Of a DNA stretch of 64,000 nt, positions 61,258 through 64,000 are shown piece by piece. The DNA comes from an uncultured Sphingomonadaceae bacterium. Lineage in GTDB: Bacteria > Pseudomonadota > Alphaproteobacteria > Sphingomonadales > Sphingomonadaceae. The stretch is taken from assembly GCA_947493215.1 (NCBI GenBank), contig CANLQE010000001.1:1302001-1366000 (forward strand), in the 5' to 3' direction. Made by a program: the position numbers and the translations under genes. The notes beneath the pieces were generated by a model. That model saw only the letters and a list, made by a program, of their open reading frames with translations. It did not search any database and was not told the origin of the DNA. Within the stretch, counting starts at the first letter, position 1; the number at the start of each line of letters is the position of its first letter.

Positions 61258-61665
61258 ATGGCGCAATATTGGTTGATGAAATCGGAGCCGGATGAATATG
61301 GCTGGGACCACTTGATTGCTGAAAAAGAAGGTGTTTGGGACGGCGTCAAAAATGCCCAAGCCAGCAATAATATGAAAAAGATGCAGGTCGGTGATCAGGT
61401 GTTTTTCTATCATTCACGACAGGGTTTGGAAATTGTCGGGATCATGGAAGTCAGCGAAGAGCAATTTCCTGATCCGTTTGATGACACGGGTCGCTGGATT
61501 GCGGTGAAGGTCAGGCCTGTGCGCAAATTGGACAAGCCCGTGCCCCTCAAAGAAATGAAGCAAAATCCGAAGCTCGCCAATCTGGCTATTATTCGTCAGA
61601 CGCGCCTATCGGTGGCGCCGGTGACGGCAGAAGAATGGAAAGAAATATTGGCCATGGCGGCTTGA
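61258..61665 (+). CDS. EVE-domain protein
   Basis: The protein has 135 residues from the ATG at 61258, seven bases behind AGGAG; a GTG one codon earlier is closer to the site. The whole protein is one EVE domain (YWLMKSEPDEYGWDHL...GDQVFFYHSRQG...VGIMEV), a PUA-like fold that binds modified cytosines. Lone EVE proteins are widespread in proteobacteria and may be RNA-related. No restriction system is near. Confidence 0.92.
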   Translation: MAQYWLMKSEPDEYGWDHLIAEKEGVWDGVKNAQASNNMKKMQVGDQVFFYHSRQGLEIVGIMEVSEEQFPDPFDDTGRWIAVKVRPVRKLDKPVPLKEMKQNPKLANLAIIRQTRLSVAPVTAEEWKEILAMAA

Positions 61666-61693
61666 GCGCTAATTTTAAGCAGCCCGGAAAATC

Positions 61694-61736
61694 CTTAACT
61701 TCACTAACTTCACACCAAGGAAGCCTTGTTTTCCGA
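61694..61736 (-). repeat. dispersed 44-bp repeat, copy B (inverted)
   Basis: The reverse complement starts GTCGGAAAACAAGGCTTCCT and matches copy A at 40957-41000 at about 38 of 44 positions. It lies just after the EVE gene, with no coding content. Confidence 0.65.
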
Positions 61737-61884
61737 CAAAAGCGGTAAAAGCATTGCCCGCATCCGCGCAGGTGTCATTGACATTTCCGGCCAGAGAAAA
61801 AGTGCGGTTATATTTAAGACTGAGACAGAGCCGACGTGTTTGAAAATATCATAAGGCCCACAGTGTAGGAAAGCGTTTTATTGA

Positions 61885-62388
61885 CTATTGCTTGGGTTTG
61901 ATCCGACCCGCTGGTACAATAAACTCCAGCCGTAATCCGGATGGTTCGCGGATTATCATATGGGTTGTTGGGCCATCGCCTAGAAATTCTGGAGCAAATT
62001 CGACGGTGACATCCTTATGCGCGACGAATTTGCGGTGCAGGTCATGGAGCGTCGAGAGATCGCGCACCGTGATGGCCATGTGGTGCAGACCGACATTATG
62101 CTTGCGATCAAAGGCGACTGCTTTGGCTGGATCGGTAACTTGCCACAGCGTCACAAACATTTTTCCGTTGGTCACAAATTTTGCCGGATATTCGGGGCGT
62201 CCACCGGCGGCGTTCCATCCCAGCGTATCAATGAAGAAAGACGCTGTGTCATCAAGCTTGGTGACCGCAAAACCAATATGGTTGAGGTCCAGCGTCATCG
62301 CTTCTTCCGGTTGAGCATCTGCGGTCTGGGCCTGTGCGGGAGATGCCAGCAATAGTCCAGCGATGAGCATTGGCGAGAGAGATCTCAT
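61885..62388 (-). CDS. secreted VOC-family protein
   Basis: The protein has 167 residues from the ATG at 62388, behind AAAGGA; a longer frame lacks a signal. A signal peptide ends SPAQAQ. The VOC halves are LDLNHIGFAVTKLDDTASFFIDTLGW and GLHHMAITVRDLSTL...HMIIREPSGLRLEFI, with His/Glu ligand candidates. A secreted VOC protein is less common than a cytoplasmic one; function unknown. Confidence 0.82.
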   Translation of the reverse strand: MRSLSPMLIAGLLLASPAQAQTADAQPEEAMTLDLNHIGFAVTKLDDTASFFIDTLGWNAAGGRPEYPAKFVTNGKMFVTLWQVTDPAKAVAFDRKHNVGLHHMAITVRDLSTLHDLHRKFVAHKDVTVEFAPEFLGDGPTTHMIIREPSGLRLEFIVPAGRIKPKQ

Positions 62389-62469
62389 TTTATGATGTCC
62401 TTTGATCAAATATAGGTGTCGCCACCAAATACTATTCGTTCCAGCATCGATCAACGTTACACCCGGAGG

Positions 62470-64000
62470 CTATTTATTCCGTAATCCGGTGACGGTAGCG
62501 CCTGCAGCCGTCAAATATTCCACATCGGTCTTTAGATGGAGCAAGCGGAGGCCTTTATGCTGCATGGCTTTCGCCAAGGCAGGTTCAAATTCTTCCGTTT
62601 TCTCCACCGTCGCGCTCCACCCGCCATAAGCTTTGGCGAGCATGGCAAAATCGGGGTTTTGCAAAGAGGTGGCGGACAGGCGTGCTGGATATTCCCGCTC
62701 CTGATGCAACCGGATCGTACCAAAGCTGCCATTGTCTATAACGAGGACCAGCAGATTCGCATCATATTGTACCGCTGTCGCAAGCTCTTGCCCGTTCATC
62801 ATGAAGTCGCCATCGCCAGCAATCACCACCGAGACGCGATCACGGAACCGCAAGGCGGCCGCAACAGATGCGGGAACGCCATAGCCCATCGCGCCCGACG
62901 TTGGGGCAAGCTGGCTCGGGAAATCGCGATAGGTCCAATAGCGATGCCACCAGCCAGAAAAATTGCCCGCGCCGTTGCAGATGATCGTATCGGCAGGCAG
63001 CATATCCTGCATTGCCGCGACACATGGACCGAGGTCCAGCTTTGCATCCGTCGGCTTGACGGTGGTCCAGTCCTGATAGTCGGCATGGGCCGCTTTGCCC
63101 GCGTCGAAACTTAGCAGATCGTCATCCCACAGGGCCGCTTGTTCAGCAAATTCATGCATCTCGGCACAAATCGGCAGGTCGATGCGGTAAACATGATTGA
63201 GTTCGTCGGGATCAGGATGGATGTGAACCAGTATCTGGTCGGGATGATCTGGCGTGATGAGCGTATAGCCATCGGTGGTCGCTTCCCCAAGCCGTGCGCC
63301 GACAGCGATGACGAGATCAGCGGCCTTGACCCGCTCGACCAGTTTGGGATTGGGGCCATAGCCAAGATTGCCGGCATAGACCGGACTGGTATTGGGAAAA
63401 TTATCCTGCCGCCGGAACGCGCAAGCGACAGGCAGTCCGATACGCTCAGCATATTTCGCGAAATTATCGCGGGCACTGGCGCACCAGCCGGCCCCACCGA
63501 TTATGGCGATCGGGTCGGTCGCATCGCGCAGCAAGTCCGTCAGCGTGGTCATCGCATTGGGGCACATGGGTTGCACCGGCGCGACCACTTTCGGACGATC
63601 GAGCGTTTCAACAACATCACGCAGCATATCTTCGGGCAGGCTGAGGACCACCGGACCAGGCCGCCCGGAGCTGGCCGTGTCAAAAGCGCGCGCCAGATAC
63701 TCTGGGATACGCGCGGCATTGTCGATCCGCGCCGCCCATTTGGCGAGCGGAGTGAACATCGCGGTAAAATCGACTTCCTGAAAGCCCTCGCGGTCGCGGT
63801 CATCGCGGGCAACGTCGCCGATGAACAGGATCATCGGGGTGCTGTCCTGCATCGCGGTATGGACGCCAATGCTGGCGTTAGTTGCGCCCGGGCCACGGGT
63901 GACAAAGGCGATCCCCGGGTTTCCGGTCATTTTGCCATCGGCTTCGGCCATGAACGCCGCGCTGCCATCCTGACGCGTGGAAACCGTTTCGATGGAACCA
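62470..64000 (-). CDS. thiamine-diphosphate-dependent enzyme, IlvB-like (cut by window end)
   Basis: The frame runs off the right edge; about 510 residues are visible, and the N-terminal start is missing. FMAEADGKMTGNPGIAFVTRGPGATNASIGVHTA is typical of the acetolactate-synthase-like group; C-terminal GDGDFMMNGQELATAVQYDAN...NG is the thiamine-diphosphate motif. The family includes acetolactate synthase, benzoylformate decarboxylase and others. Because no ilvN regulatory subunit is visible and the residue pattern differs from IlvB, the substrate is left open. Confidence 0.85.
   Translation of the reverse strand, partial: GSIETVSTRQDGSAAFMAEADGKMTGNPGIAFVTRGPGATNASIGVHTAMQDSTPMILFIGDVARDDRDREGFQEVDFTAMFTPLAKWAARIDNAARIPEYLARAFDTASSGRPGPVVLSLPEDMLRDVVETLDRPKVVAPVQPMCPNAMTTLTDLLRDATDPIAIIGGAGWCASARDNFAKYAERIGLPVACAFRRQDNFPNTSPVYAGNLGYGPNPKLVERVKAADLVIAVGARLGEATTDGYTLITPDHPDQILVHIHPDPDELNHVYRIDLPICAEMHEFAEQAALWDDDLLSFDAGKAAHADYQDWTTVKPTDAKLDLGPCVAAMQDMLPADTIICNGAGNFSGWWHRYWTYRDFPSQLAPTSGAMGYGVPASVAAALRFRDRVSVVIAGDGDFMMNGQELATAVQYDANLLVLVIDNGSFGTIRLHQEREYPARLSATSLQNPDFAMLAKAYGGWSATVEKTEEFEPALAKAMQHKGLRLLHLKTDVEYLTAAGATVTGLRNK

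Noticed and set aside
61258-61665. EVE protein as part of a restriction or defence island
   Set aside because: No endonuclease, methyltransferase of DNA type or other defence gene is adjacent; lone EVE proteins are common in proteobacteria.
1-64000. CRISPR array, rRNA genes, intact insertion sequences or prophage
   Set aside because: I saw no regularly spaced 25-40 bp repeats, no rRNA sequence and no complete transposase or phage structural gene; the only mobile-element trace is the truncated integrase at 24.0 kb.

Overview
The window looks like a chromosomal segment of a marine, alginate-degrading sphingomonad (Alphaproteobacteria, Sphingomonadales; Sphingorhabdus, Parasphingorhabdus or Sphingopyxis-like). 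This rests on several things: the alginate locus with paired Caulobacter-type TonB receptors, the DUF1013/TrcR, DUF1192 and DUF1428 families, the pyrE-pdxJ-acpS-lepB cluster, the ctaC-ctaD-ctaB-ctaG-ctaE-DUF983-SURF1-thrC cluster, and a moderate GC content by eye. The genus is inference; the order is well supported by gene content.

Left part (about 2.2-18.4 kb): a near-complete alginate utilisation locus. Two tandem TonB-dependent receptors are followed by a FadR-type GntR regulator. Then comes a tightly packed run: PL6 alginate lyase, PL17 oligo-alginate lyase, KdgF-like cupin, hexuronate-type MFS transporter, SDR (probable DEH reductase), KDPG aldolase and KDG kinase. The predicted flow is: receptor uptake of oligomers, periplasmic or surface depolymerisation to unsaturated uronate, linearisation to DEH, inner-membrane import, reduction to KDG, phosphorylation to KDPG, and cleavage to pyruvate and glyceraldehyde-3-phosphate. 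GGTAT-type direct repeats at an exact 13-bp pitch lie in front of both receptors, the PL6 gene and gntR, and are candidate operators.

Accessory stretch (18.4-24.3 kb): a hydrolase-OsmC fusion, a LysR regulator, two lipoprotein cytochrome P460 genes (one fused to a cytochrome c), two small NTF2-fold proteins and scattered GTCCGC/GCGGAC palindromes. It ends in a truncated phage-type integrase abutting the 3' end of a tRNA-Lys gene, so this may be the edge of an old island.

Middle part (24.3-50.3 kb): mostly housekeeping genes. These include folK, lipoprotein sodC, a low-MW phosphatase, a BI-1 family membrane protein, GST, DUF3047 and DUF547, a VOC/WYL-regulator operon, a double DUF1428 protein, clpA, a PIG3-type reductase, an acyltransferase, a NUDIX hydrolase, trcR and an MBL hydrolase. 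They also include two tandem Baeyer-Villiger-type monooxygenases, leucyl aminopeptidase, an NlpC/P60 peptidase, argC, and the minus-strand pyrE-pdxJ-acpS-lepB cluster.

Right part (50.5-64 kb): the aa3 cytochrome c oxidase operon with its assembly genes, including a 54-codon gene too short for most gene finders. After it come thrC, an RlmI-like methyltransferase, folB with a PTR1-like pteridine reductase, a fasciclin lipoprotein, an EVE protein, a VOC protein, and a thiamine-diphosphate enzyme cut by the window end. The first gene (M16 peptidase) is cut by the window start. No rRNA, CRISPR array, prophage or intact insertion sequence was seen.
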